A stretch of DNA of 64,000 nt, from NCBI GenBank assembly GCA_947034885.2, contig OX344750.2, positions 46,289,821 to 46,353,820 of the forward strand, read 5' to 3'. Both the position numbers and the translations under genes were made by a program. Shown in pieces: positions 39,648 to 51,043 of the stretch. The number at the start of each line of letters is the position of its first letter. Within the stretch, counting starts at the first letter, position 1. Under the pieces are notes generated by a model that was not told the origin of the DNA, did not search any database, and was given only the letters and a program-made list of their open reading frames with translations. The DNA comes from Thuidium tamariscinum. Lineage: Eukaryota; Streptophyta; Bryopsida; Hypnales; Thuidiaceae.

Positions 39648-40370
39648 ATTCACCTCTAAAAAAGCTTCAATTTTTGGCAACATAGGAATTGGGAGCAACT
39701 TACTATGATTGGAACTTTTTTTTCTTTGAAATTTTTACACAACCATTAGAGGGGACTCGAGGCCAACAGGATACTGCGAGTTTCCAACGCAATGTACGCA
39801 AGAATCTGCTGTAGAAATGCAAAACTGGCCTTTGTTGACGTGGTCAAGAGTGTGCCATGTCACCGACTTTTTTAAAAAAAAAAAATTTTAACTTCTTTTA
39901 GCATTTCAGGACAACCCTTTTTTTTTAAGATTAATTAATTGCTGACCTGACAGTATCGGGAACAATTTTGGAAACAGGGCTTTCGCAGTCTTCCGTTGGC
40001 CTCGAATCCCTTCTAATGATGGGCATGAGATTTTTCTTTACGGTCAAACATTTTTCATAACTTTTGACTGCATGGTCAAAAGTTATTGCATTATATGTAC
40101 TACTTTTTTTCTAGGCTAGGCAATTTGGGCGGATTTTTTAGATTGTTGTTTTTAGAAACAAAAATTTATAATTGGTTTTCTAGATTTATATATATGTGGA
40201 AAGCTTTGAATCATTCCATTTTGGTCAATGAGATGAAAGTTACAAAGAGGTTTAGTTTGTGACATAAGATGTTTTTTTCAAAGTTTTAGGAACAATGTTT
40301 CAAGGCTATTATCTAAAACTATTCCCTGAATAATCAACTAGCCATTGCAAGTTTGATTTTTTGGATATAT
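39648..40370 (+). mobile_element. Left part of a subfamily I TTAA-type element, interrupted by a nested insertion
   Basis: CTTCAATTTTTGGCAACATA near 39,665 aligns with the left part of the copy at 42,600. The alignment breaks at 39,744, where another element is inserted, and resumes at 40,019 with ATGGGCATGAG, then TTTTCATAACTTTTGACTGC and GAATCATTCCATTTTGG near 40,210. A further piece like its right half lies at about 41,670-41,790. The copy is thus a host for later insertions. Confidence 0.55.
39744..40018. mobile_element. 275-bp MITE nested in the TTAA-type element
   Basis: The ends are CATTAGAGGGGACTCGAGGC and the complement of CCTCGAATCCCTTCTAATG. The inverted ends extend about 35 bp (AGGCCAAC, ACTGCGA) with several mismatches. 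Inside are a GACGTGG...CCATGTC stem at about 39,837-39,866 and a poly(T)/(A) core, both shared with the element near 6.1 kb. Alignment with the uninterrupted copies at 42,600 and 61,949 shows directly that it was inserted. Confidence 0.72.
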
Positions 40371-40374
40371 ACTA

Positions 40375-40565
40375 GGGTGGCCCGTGCCGTTGCCATGGTC
40401 TAATTTTTTTAATGTATAGAAACTTCAAAATTCAATAACTTTCATGCCGTAGGTTGGAATACCATGAATCAAAGCCCGTGCACCCCTCCTCGCCGAGGGC
40501 TTTCCGACGGTACCAAACACGCACTCGGGGAACTCACGGTCCGGGAGATCTCAACGTAACAAACA
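40375..40565. repeat. GC-rich segment with AAC(AAAC)n tail
   Basis: A sharply GC-rich block (GGGTGGCCCGTGCCGTTGCC at its left, CCTCCTCGCCGAGGGCTTTCC inside) ends in AACAAACAAACAAAC. A GC-rich body with a simple A-rich tail resembles a SINE, but I do not see tRNA-type A and B boxes, so the class is open. Confidence 0.4.
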
Positions 40566-40737
40566 AACAAACATCCACAAAAAAAAAATCGTATCTTCAT
40601 AGGGGGATAATAATATTTTAATTAATTAATTAATATAATGTGACATGGTAGTCTCTTGGCTATGTCAAATTGTTTACATAGCAAAGTTCCTTATATTCCC
40701 AATGCATTTCCATAGTCCTAGAACCATTTATAGTCTT

Positions 40738-41663
40738 TTAACCCCTAAAGGACCATTGTCCCCTCGGGGGACAATTTGGAGTTCGGGCAGGTTCCGTAGA
40801 CCTCAATTTTTAATGAATCTTTTTGAAAATTTCTCATAAGATAGGAAAACTGATTAGCTTCATGGGAATGTAATTTTTATTTCAATTGGTGACCGGGAGC
40901 AAAAGTTATACCACAAAAAGCCCAAATTTTCATTCGGCGGGCAGAATTTTTTTTTTGCAAAAAGTCAAATTTTAATTTTAAATTTTTTTTTCTAAAATAA
41001 TATATTTTTGCCTACATGTGAAGCTTTGATTCACTCTATTTGGACTTATAATGAGAAAGTTATGGACAATCTTGTTTTTCGGGCAATCTAAACAAATTCT
41101 TGAAAAAATAACTTATAGGATTCATTTTTGAATGCAATTTTCATAATTTTTCAAAAAAAATTGTTGGAAAAGGTTATGTTTACTTTCTAGAACAATCTCA
41201 CCATTGGGATTATTGTATTTCAATCCCATCTTAGAGTTATTAACCATTTAGTTTTTCTTTCAATCTTGGACCTACATCTACTTAACAATTTTTTAAAGAA
41301 TGAAAATCAAGTGTTTTTTGTGTGAAATGTTTTTCCTAGCCTCTCAACTCAATTTCTTAACACAAAAAATTATAAATTCAAAGTCTATAGTGCAATTTTT
41401 TAATACAAATTCCAGTCAAAGTCATCTGAAATTGCAAACCACAGTTCAAAAAAACTTGTATTTCCAACTTTGAATGCTCATATCTTTCAATCTGTACGGT
41501 CAAACTTCATGAAATTTTTACCACTTGATCTCAATCAAGTTAAGTACAAGATCCTACGGTTAGATTCTTAAAAAAAAAATTTGTTTTCTTGGATGAATGC
41601 AATAGAAATGGCAGTTTTGAGAGGTTTTTGACAGAAAAAAGGCCTTGGTCCTTTAGGGGTTAA
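40738..41663 (+). mobile_element. TTAA-flanked element, large class, subfamily II (copy D)
   Basis: TTAA at 40,738-40,741 and 41,660-41,663 bound 918 bp starting CCCCTAAAGGACCATTGTCC and ending CCTTGGTCCTTTAGGGG. It aligns end to end with the inverted copy at 54,886-55,815, including CCCCTCGGGGGACA near the start and the GCAGTTTTGAG block near the end. No coding capacity. Confidence 0.85.
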
Positions 41664-42599
41664 AGGCCCCAAAAAACATCTAATGATAAACTTTGAAGTC
41701 CTTTACTTAACTCAATTTTCAATACTTTTTAAAAGAAATCAAATCATAAGATGTAAATTGATTATTACAACATTACAACATTACAATTGTTGGGAATGGC
41801 AAAAATCATCATACAAATTTTGCCTACTCCACTCACCTCGTGTTTTATTTTCTCACTACACAAATTTATCCTACTACAAGTAATGCATGTAATACAACTT
41901 TGTCAAAGTCTCACCACTATAAATCAATGTAGGCTAAATATAATTGCATTGTATAGATTTCCACAAATTAAAGTATAAAAATTTCCTTTAACTCTAGTTT
42001 TGCACCCTTATAAATTGGACAAAATTAGTGCTCTATTCAACTACAACTCTTTAAGACTCTCAAACAAGTTGACTAGCTCTATTAGAGTTGTAGCAATGTC
42101 CCACAAGAGGCACGCCATAGCAAATAAAATAGCAAGTCACTACCAAATTTGAAGAGCAAACAACCAAATAAAGTGTCTTTATCATGGGGATTAACTGTTT
42201 TTTTACCCCAATTTTGCAATATTGACCTTGAACTCGACCTTGAATGAATTGAATTCTCTTTTTTTTAAGCAAATAGAATACTAAAATCATTACATTTAGG
42301 ATAAAATTAAAGAAACTTGACTTGTTAGTGTTAAAAAGATAAAGATGATTGTGAATTTCCACCTTGAATTGTATTTCGAAGGAAGGAAAAAAGCTCCCTA
42401 AACACTCTTATATATCCCACATAGATTGGAGGATCTCCTTTCACCCCATATAGATATAAGAAGCTAATCTTTTATCGGCAACTCAATCCAAGTTGACAAT
42501 ACTTATAAGGCAATGTGAAGTAGTCTTCTTTCATTTCATTTGGAAACAAATGAACTATGAGGTAATTTTCAAAAAATTGAAAGTCAAATTCTTTTTGGT
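41664..42599. other. Element remnants and AT-rich spacer
   Basis: 41,670-41,790 matches the right half of a subfamily I TTAA-type element (AAACTTTGAAGTCCTTTA). The rest has no recognised gene; a short hairpin lies at 42,411-42,453. Confidence 0.45.
42411..42453. repeat. Short hairpin repeat, CCACAT/ATGTGG type, copy 1
   Basis: CCCACATAGATTGGAGGATC followed by TCCTTTCACCCCATATAGAT forms an imperfect stem. Two similar units stand in tandem at 44,156-44,280. Confidence 0.5.
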
Positions 42600-43528
42600 T
42601 TAACCTCTAAAGGACCAAATTGCGTTTTTTGGCAACATAGCAATTTTGGGTAGCTATGGATGGAGTTTTTATTTTTTTTCCTTGAAATTTTCATACAACA
42701 TGTGCCCAAGGAGTAACTTTAGGGACCAATAGTTTTCATGACTTTTGACTACATGGTTAAAAAGTTATGACATGATATGTTTGGCAAGCAGCTCAAGTAG
42801 CAAAAAAACTTCTGTAAAAATTACTATTTTAAGAAATTAAAATTTGAAATTGTTTTCTTTGATTTTCATCTAAGTGGAAAGTTTTGAATCATTCCATTTT
42901 GATTAATGAGTCAAAAGTTATGAGGATTTTTAGTTTGAAGTAGTTTGTGGCTAGTTATAGAATCTCTATGCTACAAAAAAAAGTTTGAAATTCTTTATTT
43001 AATTCTATTTTTAATATTTTTAAATGAAAAAAAACACTTTGGGTGTATATTTTTTAACACAATAATTGGGATTGTATTTTTTTAATTCTATAAATAAATT
43101 GTTAATAATTTAGTATTTTGGCTCATTTTCTACTTCTTTCTACTTACTATTTTTTTCCTATATGTTGTACAATTTCAAATGATCTCAAAATTTTCAAGCA
43201 TGTAGCCAACTTCACTTGAAGAATGAATCCAAAGAGTTACAATCATTTTGGACATTTTTCCAAACAAATATGGTCTTTTGAAGTGCAGCTACCTAGATTT
43301 TTGCAGTGGTAAAAAATTGATTATTGTCACTTCAAACACTAATATCTTGCAATCTACATGGCAGAAATTGCTTATTTTTTTTCAAATATTTTCAAACTTG
43401 TGTTCTAAGAGATCCTATGGTTACTTTTGTCTAAAAATGTTTTTTTCTTAAAATTTGGTAGTTGTCTAAGAATCGACAGTTTTGAAGCGGTTTTGGGAAA
43501 AACATAGTCAAAAACCTTTAGGGGTTAA
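42600..43528 (+). mobile_element. TTAA-flanked element, large class, subfamily I (copy B)
   Basis: TTAA at 42,600-42,603 and 43,525-43,528 bound 921 bp starting CCTCTAAAGGACCAAATTGC and ending AAAACCTTTAGGGG. It is the cleanest subfamily I copy and aligns throughout with 61,949-62,842, including TTTTTTGGCAACATAG, GGTTAAAAAGTTATG and CATTTTGATTAATGAGTC. Confidence 0.85.
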
Positions 43529-43873
43529 TTATAAAACAAATAAACATGGATTTATTGGTTAGAGTATTTTTCCCCTTGAAGTGTTGCATTCACCATTTTG
43601 CAATGGAGTAGATGGATACTACATAGGTCAGTCACATCAAAAGAGCTCACTAAGAGCATCCCAATGATTGGCGCAAAATTGAGGCACAAAATTTGGCTAT
43701 TTTAGGAGCCTTTTGATGTAGCCAACTTGTACGGTAGTCATCTAATCTAATAGGAAAGGGTGAATGCAACACTCTAAGAGACAAGCATTCTCACTAAGAA
43801 ATCTAATTTTTTTGCTTTAAAATTAAATAAAAAAATAATTTGACTTTTAATTCTTTGAAAATTGCTTCACATC

Positions 43874-44049
43874 CACTAGAAGAAATCTATGTTTGCCTCA
43901 ACAAAATCTACTTAATGTGTTTGCCCATGTGTTTGTTGAAGCAAACACAAAAATTGCATTGAAGAACGTAGAAAAGCGTAGATTTTGCATTTACCTCAAC
44001 GAATACATCAAGTAGATTTTGTTGAGGCAAATGCAGATTTCTTCTAGTG
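43874..44049. mobile_element. CACTA-type MITE, 176 bp
   Basis: It begins CACTAGAAGAAATCTATGTT and ends with the complement (CAGATTTCTTCTAGTG); the inverted repeat extends about 45 bp with few mismatches. CACTAG ends point to the CACTA (En/Spm) superfamily. The 3-bp flanks are ATC and ATT, so the expected 3-bp duplication has one mismatch. Confidence 0.72.
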
Positions 44050-44149
44050 ATTTCATTTGTTACCAAATCAAATGAAAGAGGACTACCTAACATTGTCTTA
44101 TAAGTATTGTCATCTTCGATTGATTTGCCAATGGAGAAGAAAAGTTCTC

Positions 44150-44285
44150 TATTTTCCACATGGGTCGGAGGACCTCCTTCTACCCTCATGTGATTAGAAA
44201 GGTTTCTATTTCTAAGGTAAGAGAAAAACTCCCTACATCCATATGGGTTGGAAGACATCCTTCCACCCCATGTGGATATAAGCAC
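44150..44285. repeat. Two tandem hairpin units, CCACATGGG type
   Basis: Units at about 44,156-44,195 and 44,238-44,279 each have CA(C/T)ATGGGT(C/T)GGA(G/A)GA, then TCCTTC(T/C)ACCC and ATGTG, forming a stem. They match the unit at 42,411-42,453. Confidence 0.55.
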
Positions 44286-44587
44286 TTTTTTTCCCTTCCT
44301 TGGAAACACAATTCAAGATAAAATTCACTTTCATCTTTATCTTTTTGATATAAGGTCAATTTTCTTAATTAATTGTCTATATTGCAAATGTAATGTTTTT
44401 TTAGCATTTCATATGCTTTAAAAAAAATTTAAACAAAAAAACAAAAATTCAAGTTATTCAAAGGTCAATTGGTGGTCAATACCTCGAAATTGGGATATTA
44501 AAGACAACCAACCCTCACATAGACATAGAGCCTTGAGAAGGACACTTCATTTGATTGTATGCTCTTCCAATTTGACAATGATCGGCC

Positions 44588-45192
44588 ATGTTTTTTAACC
44601 TGAGGATGCATTACCACTGTGGGGCATTACCACACCCCAAACACGACCAATCACCATGTTTGAGTCCCTTGAAAAGCTGCAATGGGGATGCTCTAAATAA
44701 CCCAATTTTGTGCCTCAATTCTCTGAGAAAAAAATTTGCACCTGCTCGTCTCGCAGCACCTACCTTACAGCACTGTTGCATCTGCCACTCATCGATCCAT
44801 CCGCCTCCTTCCCTCCTTCCCTAGCAACCCTCAACCCTAAAATATCAAAGCACAAGCACAAAGATCTCCAGCCAGCATCCGTCGTTGCCCCGGCCCATCC
44901 TCCCCATGCCCCTGCAATGCAACGCACACCACTCTCCCGGACCCCGAGGAGCATCTTCCCACAATCCCACATGGTCACTGGTCTCACTCGCCTGAATCCT
45001 CACAAAACAACAAACCCAACTAGCAGCCATGCGTAACAGTTTCCCAGTTTACACTCTTCGTCTGTCGGTCCGTCGGTCACAACAGTAGTACAGTAGCTCA
45101 TCATCAAGCACGGCCCACCTCCATCCGGCCAGGACTAACTTAAGTTTATCTTATCTCGATCGAGCTTACCAGCGTCTACCCTTCAGTTGTCA
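44588..45192 (+). promoter_or_regulatory. GC-richer leader or promoter before the 45-kb candidate gene
   Basis: From about 44,600 the sequence becomes markedly GC-richer, as at the three confident gene starts in this window. Open frames on both strands look like composition effects. It includes GTCGGTCCGTCGGTC near 45,064. No TATA box or start site can be placed. Confidence 0.35.
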
Positions 45193-46175
45193 ATGCTCTT
45201 TCCTCATCAGGACGTCGCCAGCACTTGTCTGTCACCAATTCCACCATGTGCCCCGACTTTTGATCCACAGCTACTAAACCTACACTATCAGTTGGGGATA
45301 GACTATGGTCTGGACTTCCGTCTGCCTGCAGTAGTGATCCGAGTTCCTGCTTCCTCTTTTACCGTGCGTTTGACACCTGAGAGATGGGTTGTTATGATTG
45401 ACCAGCGTGTGTTCGGAGGGCGAAATTTCGCACTCTCTGACAAGTTTGAACCTGTGCTGCGAAGACTTGTGGCAGGTACTGTTCCAATATTTTTTTAAAC
45501 GCTCACTGGTGAGAACCAAAAGCCAGTATGTGGATACTGGCTGTCAAGTTTCTCTTTATCTTATTTTACGGGTGCTCTTCAGTAGATTTGAAACGGAATC
45601 ACACGATGATCGACACATGGAGGACGGGACTGCGTTGTGGAAGGTTCGAACCACTCAACGCTCTGGCTGCGATGACACGCCGGCTTGTAGTGGAATTGAG
45701 CACATTCGTTTGTAATATCCTCCCACACTGCATCTTCCACGTTAAAGTTGTTTGTAAGTTCGTGTATGCTTTTACCGGGCGTTTGACACTTGACGAGCGA
45801 TGGAAGGCGTGAGGAGATGTTTCCTGGATAAGAACACAACGCTATTCAATCATTCACCATCTGATATTATTATTGTCTTTCCACTCAGTGAGAATACCGT
45901 ATGTGCAATTGAGAGGGAAACACGGATGGTAAATAATTGACACATGGAGGACTGCATTTTCTGAAGGAAATTCGAGACTTGGAAGTCTGCACTCAACTGT
46001 CCTTGAACGGGTTGATTCAAGCTGTGAGCAGCGGGTTGTCTTCGAACAGTACTTGCCACATGCCTTCGCAACAATGGCAGTCAGCTTGGACTTTGAAGAG
46101 ACGGACGGAGTCTGTCAGGATGAGCCTGTCGGAGAGGTGAAATTTTGGCCTCCCCCCAAAAGCTCTTCACACTAA
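45193..46175 (+). pseudogene. Unrecognised gene or gene relic with a duplicated segment
   Basis: The plus strand holds three exon-like pieces. Piece 1 (45193-45475, 94 codons from an ATG) ends at a GGCAG/GTACTG donor. Piece 2 (45583-45711) follows a CTCTTCAG acceptor and joins in frame. Piece 3 is open from 45,933 to a stop at 46,175, with a TAA directly before it. The modules repeat: FTVRLTPERW (about 45,357) and FTGRLTLDERW (about 45,766); MIDTWRTGL (about 45,606) and IIDTWRTAF (about 45,933). The DNA around them is also similar, so part of the locus was tandemly duplicated. The last piece carries a Cys-containing VDSSCEQRVVFEQYLPHAF block and ends VKFWPPPKSSSH. I do not recognise the family. 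Base composition and splice-like sites suggest a real gene or recent relic; the stop before piece 3 and the open gap in between suggest it is broken or that the exon model is incomplete. Confidence 0.4.
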
Positions 46176-46177
46176 GG

Positions 46178-46557
46178 TACAGTGGAAACACACCCAAAAC
46201 CGTCCAAATAAGGAATCCAGCATAGTTGGAGGCAACGTTTCCTAAAAATGATATTTTTCGAGTATTAGCGAGTGAAAATCATGAATATTAAAAATAAAAA
46301 TAGATTTTTCGGAGACAATATGTAATTTCTACAAATTTTCAAAGTATTCGCTCCCTAGACCTATGGAACTGTCTTGTAGGTGCCCCCAAAATTGAACCTT
46401 GCGAAAATCAACACTCAACCAACCAAATTTCCCTATGTGTACTTTAGTTGTGTTAGCAAATTACAATCATACATGTGGCGAACACATTAAGGGAAGTCTA
46501 TTGATGCATTTGGATGAATCTACAGTCCACTGCAAGGAACAGGTACAGGAATGGGTG
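46178..46557 (+). repeat. 380-bp dispersed repeat, copy 1
   Basis: Starts ACAGTGGAAACACACCCAAA and ends ACAGGAATGGGTG. It aligns over its full length with 52,442-52,818 in the same orientation, roughly 90 percent identical by eye. It has no inverted ends and no TG...CA borders. It begins three bases after the stop codon of the 45-kb candidate gene. Confidence 0.85.
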
Positions 46558-48419
46558 CATTCTGACAATCTTGAGATCAATTCCAAAAAGGACACATAAT
46601 TTTCAAAGGTGTGCATGTTTTGTAAATCAAACCAAGTGGAATTATAATTTTCCAATCAAAATTGTAATTTTTGTGAATCTTTGAAGTGTTCAACCCTAAA
46701 TTACGAAAGCAGTAATGATGGCTAGGGGCATGAATGCCCTAATAACAATCCATAATCACCTTCTTATGTACCTACTAGCATTTAAGTATTCACCAATCAC
46801 TTAGCGACACGCTATCCTAAATGACAAAAATGCACTAATTTTGTCAAATTTATTGATAGATTTGGTTGATTTTTGGATAGATTGGAATGGTGGAATGAGT
46901 GGAAATGGGGCCAAACATAGGATGATGGAAATGGATTGTAGATAGAATTAGGTTGGTCTACCTTATCAATGGCCAAAGGTCAAGAAGGCATGGATTTTCA
47001 CCAATGAGATTTTAAGAATTCTAAAATAAGCCTTTCACACTAGACGGCAAAGCCGAAAGGCCATTGTGTTGAGCCAAACTATCTAGAATAATTTGTCCAT
47101 TAATTGCACAAATCCTAAAATCACACATCAAACCTTCTCAACTAGCAAAACTAACCGTACAATTCAACTAACAATTCAAATGTTATGGAAACCAAATTTT
47201 GTATTGCCACCTAATGACCACATATCATGCAATGAAAGGATTTTAAACTAGATTTTACATTCATTACCTTTAAATTGCATAAAATTTGTAGGGAGAAATC
47301 TATTTAGATTTTTTTTTGAAGGTGAATCTTAACATGACATTTAGTAATCATGCTAAATTTCAAAATATGCAAGTCTTTATATTTATGTGGAGAAGGATGT
47401 GAATTTATTTGTGTAGTGATTGGCAAGCTTACTCTACATGGCAACCTCTATCAACTATTGTAAAAATTGTTTTGTAATATTGAATAAGATGTTCCTTGTC
47501 TTTCAATGTCCTTATTTTTATCATTTTTATTTTTATTTTTTGGGGGTTTGGACTTTTGCTTTAGTCTTTAGAGGCTTCATACTATAGCTGACCATAGGCA
47601 TCTATTTCTATATTCCTAAACTTGATTGCCCATTTCTTTGGATTCTTAACAAAGTTTGGCCACTCAATCATCTAGCCTCTTGATTTGGATGGACATAGTG
47701 TAAAGTAGCCTTAAGCAAAATATTACCTATTTCCAACAATATGCAGTGTTTTAGCATATGTTTGATTGAGTACAAGTAGGGGTGATAGTCTTTTTTCTAG
47801 CAAAGGAATAGAAATAATGAAGATTGTACAACTTTTTGCTAATTTTTCATCAAGTTTAGAATTATTAAAAATTTTAAAAGTGCATATTATCCAACTTGCT
47901 CACAATGTGAAACCAAACTTGTTTCCAAGAAGTGCAAAAAACAAAATGTGAAAGTAAAAGGCATCAATCCTCAATTTGTAAATGCCTAATCGACCACTTT
48001 ATAGCCACTAGTCAATCATATGGGCTACTTGGATCCCTATCTATTTATTTTCTTGAAATTTCATTTTTTTCCTATGTAGTTTGATAAGTTATCTTTCCAC
48101 AGCCCAAAAAACTTTTGATTTGGATAAAAAATTCCACCTTGATTGATTGTTCAAAGTCAAAGACTTCAAGAAATTCTCATTGTAGATTGTATTGGGAGGG
48201 AAATATAGCCAATCAGATGTAATCCCAAGAAAAAATTCCATAGATGGCAAGTAGATAAAGGGTCTTCTTGGTTGGAGTATATAATGAATGGCACAATCAA
48301 GTGGCACAATTTTGTTTTCCTAATGTACCTCACTTGATTGCACAGTTTATAAAACAATCTTTTATGGCTCCAATCCTTATAACTATTGGTATTTTATAAT
48401 CATTTTTTATTTTTTATTA
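46558..48419. other. AT-rich spacer, nothing recognised
   Basis: No exon-like frame or repeat with clear ends. Confidence 0.5.
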
Positions 48420-48529
48420 CACTACAATTAAACAAGAGTCCACAATGATTGTAAATTAACAGTGAGTGTAGAATGATTGTTTTGCAGTCATTGTGGGCAA
48501 GTTATTTACACCTTTGTTTTTTTGTAGTG
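48420..48529. mobile_element. CACTA-type MITE, 110 bp, with TTA target duplication
   Basis: Begins CACTACAATTAAACAA and ends TTTGTTTTTTTGTAGTG. It is flanked by TTA on both sides (48,417-48,419 and 48,530-48,532), the 3-bp duplication expected of CACTA transposons. No coding capacity. Confidence 0.75.
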
Positions 48530-48532
48530 TTA

Positions 48533-49319
48533 TTTTTCTACATTAAAACACTTATTTCAAAATCTTGATATTGTATCAAATGTAATAATATCATTTATTT
48601 CAATTAGTGCACTTCTTACATTGATACAAACTCAAACTAATTTGAAAATCATATGAATTTGATCACTAATATAAAGTTCACAATTATATTGTAAATAACT
48701 AAATATAATGGAATCTACACTATTTTCATACCATCTCAAAGAATGTGATTGATGTTCAACATTTGTTAAAATTTGCTTAAATTTTATCTAAATATTCACA
48801 CTAACTAAATCAAATTCATTTAATTAGTGTGAAGGGTGTCAAACCCTTCAAACTCTCATACTAATTGAATTGATTTGAGTACATTGATTTGTTTGGTTAG
48901 CAAGTATAAAAAATTGGTATTACTATCCAATTTTTTTTTTTTTTAAATTAAAAAATTATAGAAATATTTTAACCTCCAATAATTTACAAATAGTTTGAAT
49001 AGCTATACACACTACCAAGAAAAATTAGTGTGGTGTAAATAATGATTTCATATCACTATTGTCCATAAGCCACATCAATGTCTTTTACACTCTCACTCTA
49101 GAAATTTGTCGTGTTCATCTTCTACTATATCAAGTATGCAAAGTCACACCCTCTATCATGACCTATAACACAAAATTCATCATATTTTCATCCTAGAGAA
49201 GTATCATCTCATCATTTCATGTGATGTTCATTCTTCTCTATGTTAAGGTAGAACAACCCATTAAGGTCAAAAGACCTATAATGGACACCTTGAAAATCAT
49301 TCCACTCTCTAGGTTTTTA
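48533..49319. other. AT-rich spacer
   Basis: No gene recognised. A TAAGGTAG sequence at about 49,245 resembles one end of the TA-type MITE family, without a matching partner. Confidence 0.45.
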
Positions 49320-50217
49320 TTAAACTCTAAAGTCCTAGGACCATGTTTCAATCAAAAACCACTCAAAATTGTCATTTTACATCAAATTTAAAATTTATTT
49401 TTTTGCATATCTAATTACAAACTAGTACAAAATGTATAAATTTTTTTTTAGAAACTATGATGATGTAGATTGTAAGATAATTGCATTTAAAGTGAAAAAA
49501 ACAAGTTTATTTGCACTTTATTCAACTTACTACATTTTTTGGCTTGAACCTTTTTAGCTTAAAATTTTTTCTCTATTGATTTTGAATTTCTAATTTCACA
49601 TGATGAAGGATTGAATTGAGAGCCTAGGAACTTCAAAAAAAATACACTTAGTTTCACTCAATAAAAACTTGTTGAATAGAAATAGGTTCAAAATTAGAGG
49701 AAAAATTCAAATGTTAATTGCTTTAAGATGGAACCAAAAATACACTAATCTCAATAATGAGATTATTCTAGCAAGAGATCTATTTCTTTCTTAGTTGTGA
49801 ATTCAAAAATGAATCTTGTATGTTATTTTTTTCACAAAGATACTCTAATTGCCTAAAAACTAAGACTGTTCAAAAATTTTGCATAACAAATCCAACTGAA
49901 ATAAATCAAAGCTTTCCATGTAGACAAAGATACAATCTTCATCAAATAAATGAAATAAATAATTTTTTTTTTACTTTTTTTTTTTTGGAAGATTTTTTTT
50001 GCCCACTAAACTAAATGTAATAAAGAACGTGCCTTTTGTGCCATAACTATTCTTCCTAGTCACTGATCAAAATTAAGTAAATTATACTTTTAGAAAGCTA
50101 ATGTGTTTTTTCTATCTTCACAAAAAATTCAAAAAATTGTAACAAATAATGAGACCGTAGTAGCTTGCCCAAAATCCATTTTGTCTCCCAAGGGGACAAT
50201 GGAACTTTAGGGGTTAA
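49320..50217 (-). mobile_element. TTAA-flanked element, large class, subfamily II (copy F)
   Basis: TTAA at 49,320-49,323 and 50,214-50,217 bound 890 bp in the inverted orientation relative to 40,738. The right side keeps the family's start (complement of CCCTAAAGTTCC and the CCCCTTGGGAGACA block). The left end has drifted (ACTCTAAAGTCCTAGG). No coding capacity. Confidence 0.75.
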
Positions 50218-50696
50218 TAATTGAGAATTGGGTCACAATCAATGTCTTATGGTAACAATAATGGAATGATTAGTGACTTCATAGGAACTTCCAACTTCTT
50301 AGTGTAAATTCATTGTAGGAAGTGACTTTTAAAGGTCTTCCATTGTAGAAAATACTATGATTGCTCTCGGTGAGTGAAATTAGCATTATGGATACAATTT
50401 TTGTTGGTATGTTGGTAGTTTAGTAATTTTGGGGGGCAATATAATTCAAAATTTTATAACAATTCATACTTTATTGAAGAAAAATAATTCTAATTGCTTT
50501 AGCTAATTCTCATGCTTGTTTTTGTGTATGAAAAAAATTTAAAAATTTTGGCAATGACATGAGGGACAAACTCTTAGTTCTACGTTATGTAAGAGACAAG
50601 AGTCTTCAAATCAAATTCTATTGTTCAAAATGCTATGATTGTACTTGCACTATGAACTTCACCTCCAAGCCATGTAAATCACTGTTATAGTTGCCA
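50218..50696. other. AT-rich spacer
   Basis: No gene or repeat recognised. Confidence 0.5.
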
Positions 50697-50957
50697 TAAG
50701 GGAAGAGGCTCAAAAACCACCCACCCTCTCAATGTACATTTGAAGAGATGGACGATTTAAGAGTCACCTATGCCCATTTCGACTTTAGAAAATCACAACT
50801 AATTCCATACAGCTCCAAAAAAAATGAAACAACTTAGGTTAAATGCCAATTCTCCTTGTTTTCCAAGAGAAATTTTCTGAAAAATAATTCAAGAAGTTTG
50901 ATGTTCCAAAACTCAGTTTTAGCTCTTATATGGGCACTTTATGGACCTCCTCTCTTA
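50697..50957. mobile_element. MITE with TAAG...CTTA ends, copy 3
   Basis: Starts TAAGGGAAGAGGCTC and ends GGACCTCCTCTCTTA. The interior block AACTAATTCCATACAGCTCC matches the copies at 24,519 and 37,502. 261 bp, older than copy 2. Confidence 0.62.
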
Positions 50958-51043
50958 GCATATTTGAAGGGGAATCACTTTGTTCATTCACCAAGGGCTC
51001 GGGATGGGATGGTTGCAACCATATTCTTTGACTGACGAGTTCT

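Noticed and set aside
46399-46599. A faint LINE reverse-transcriptase look (EWVHSDNLEINSKK)
   Set aside because: One short motif without the catalytic block or any neighbouring domain is not enough, and the other repeat copy does not preserve it.
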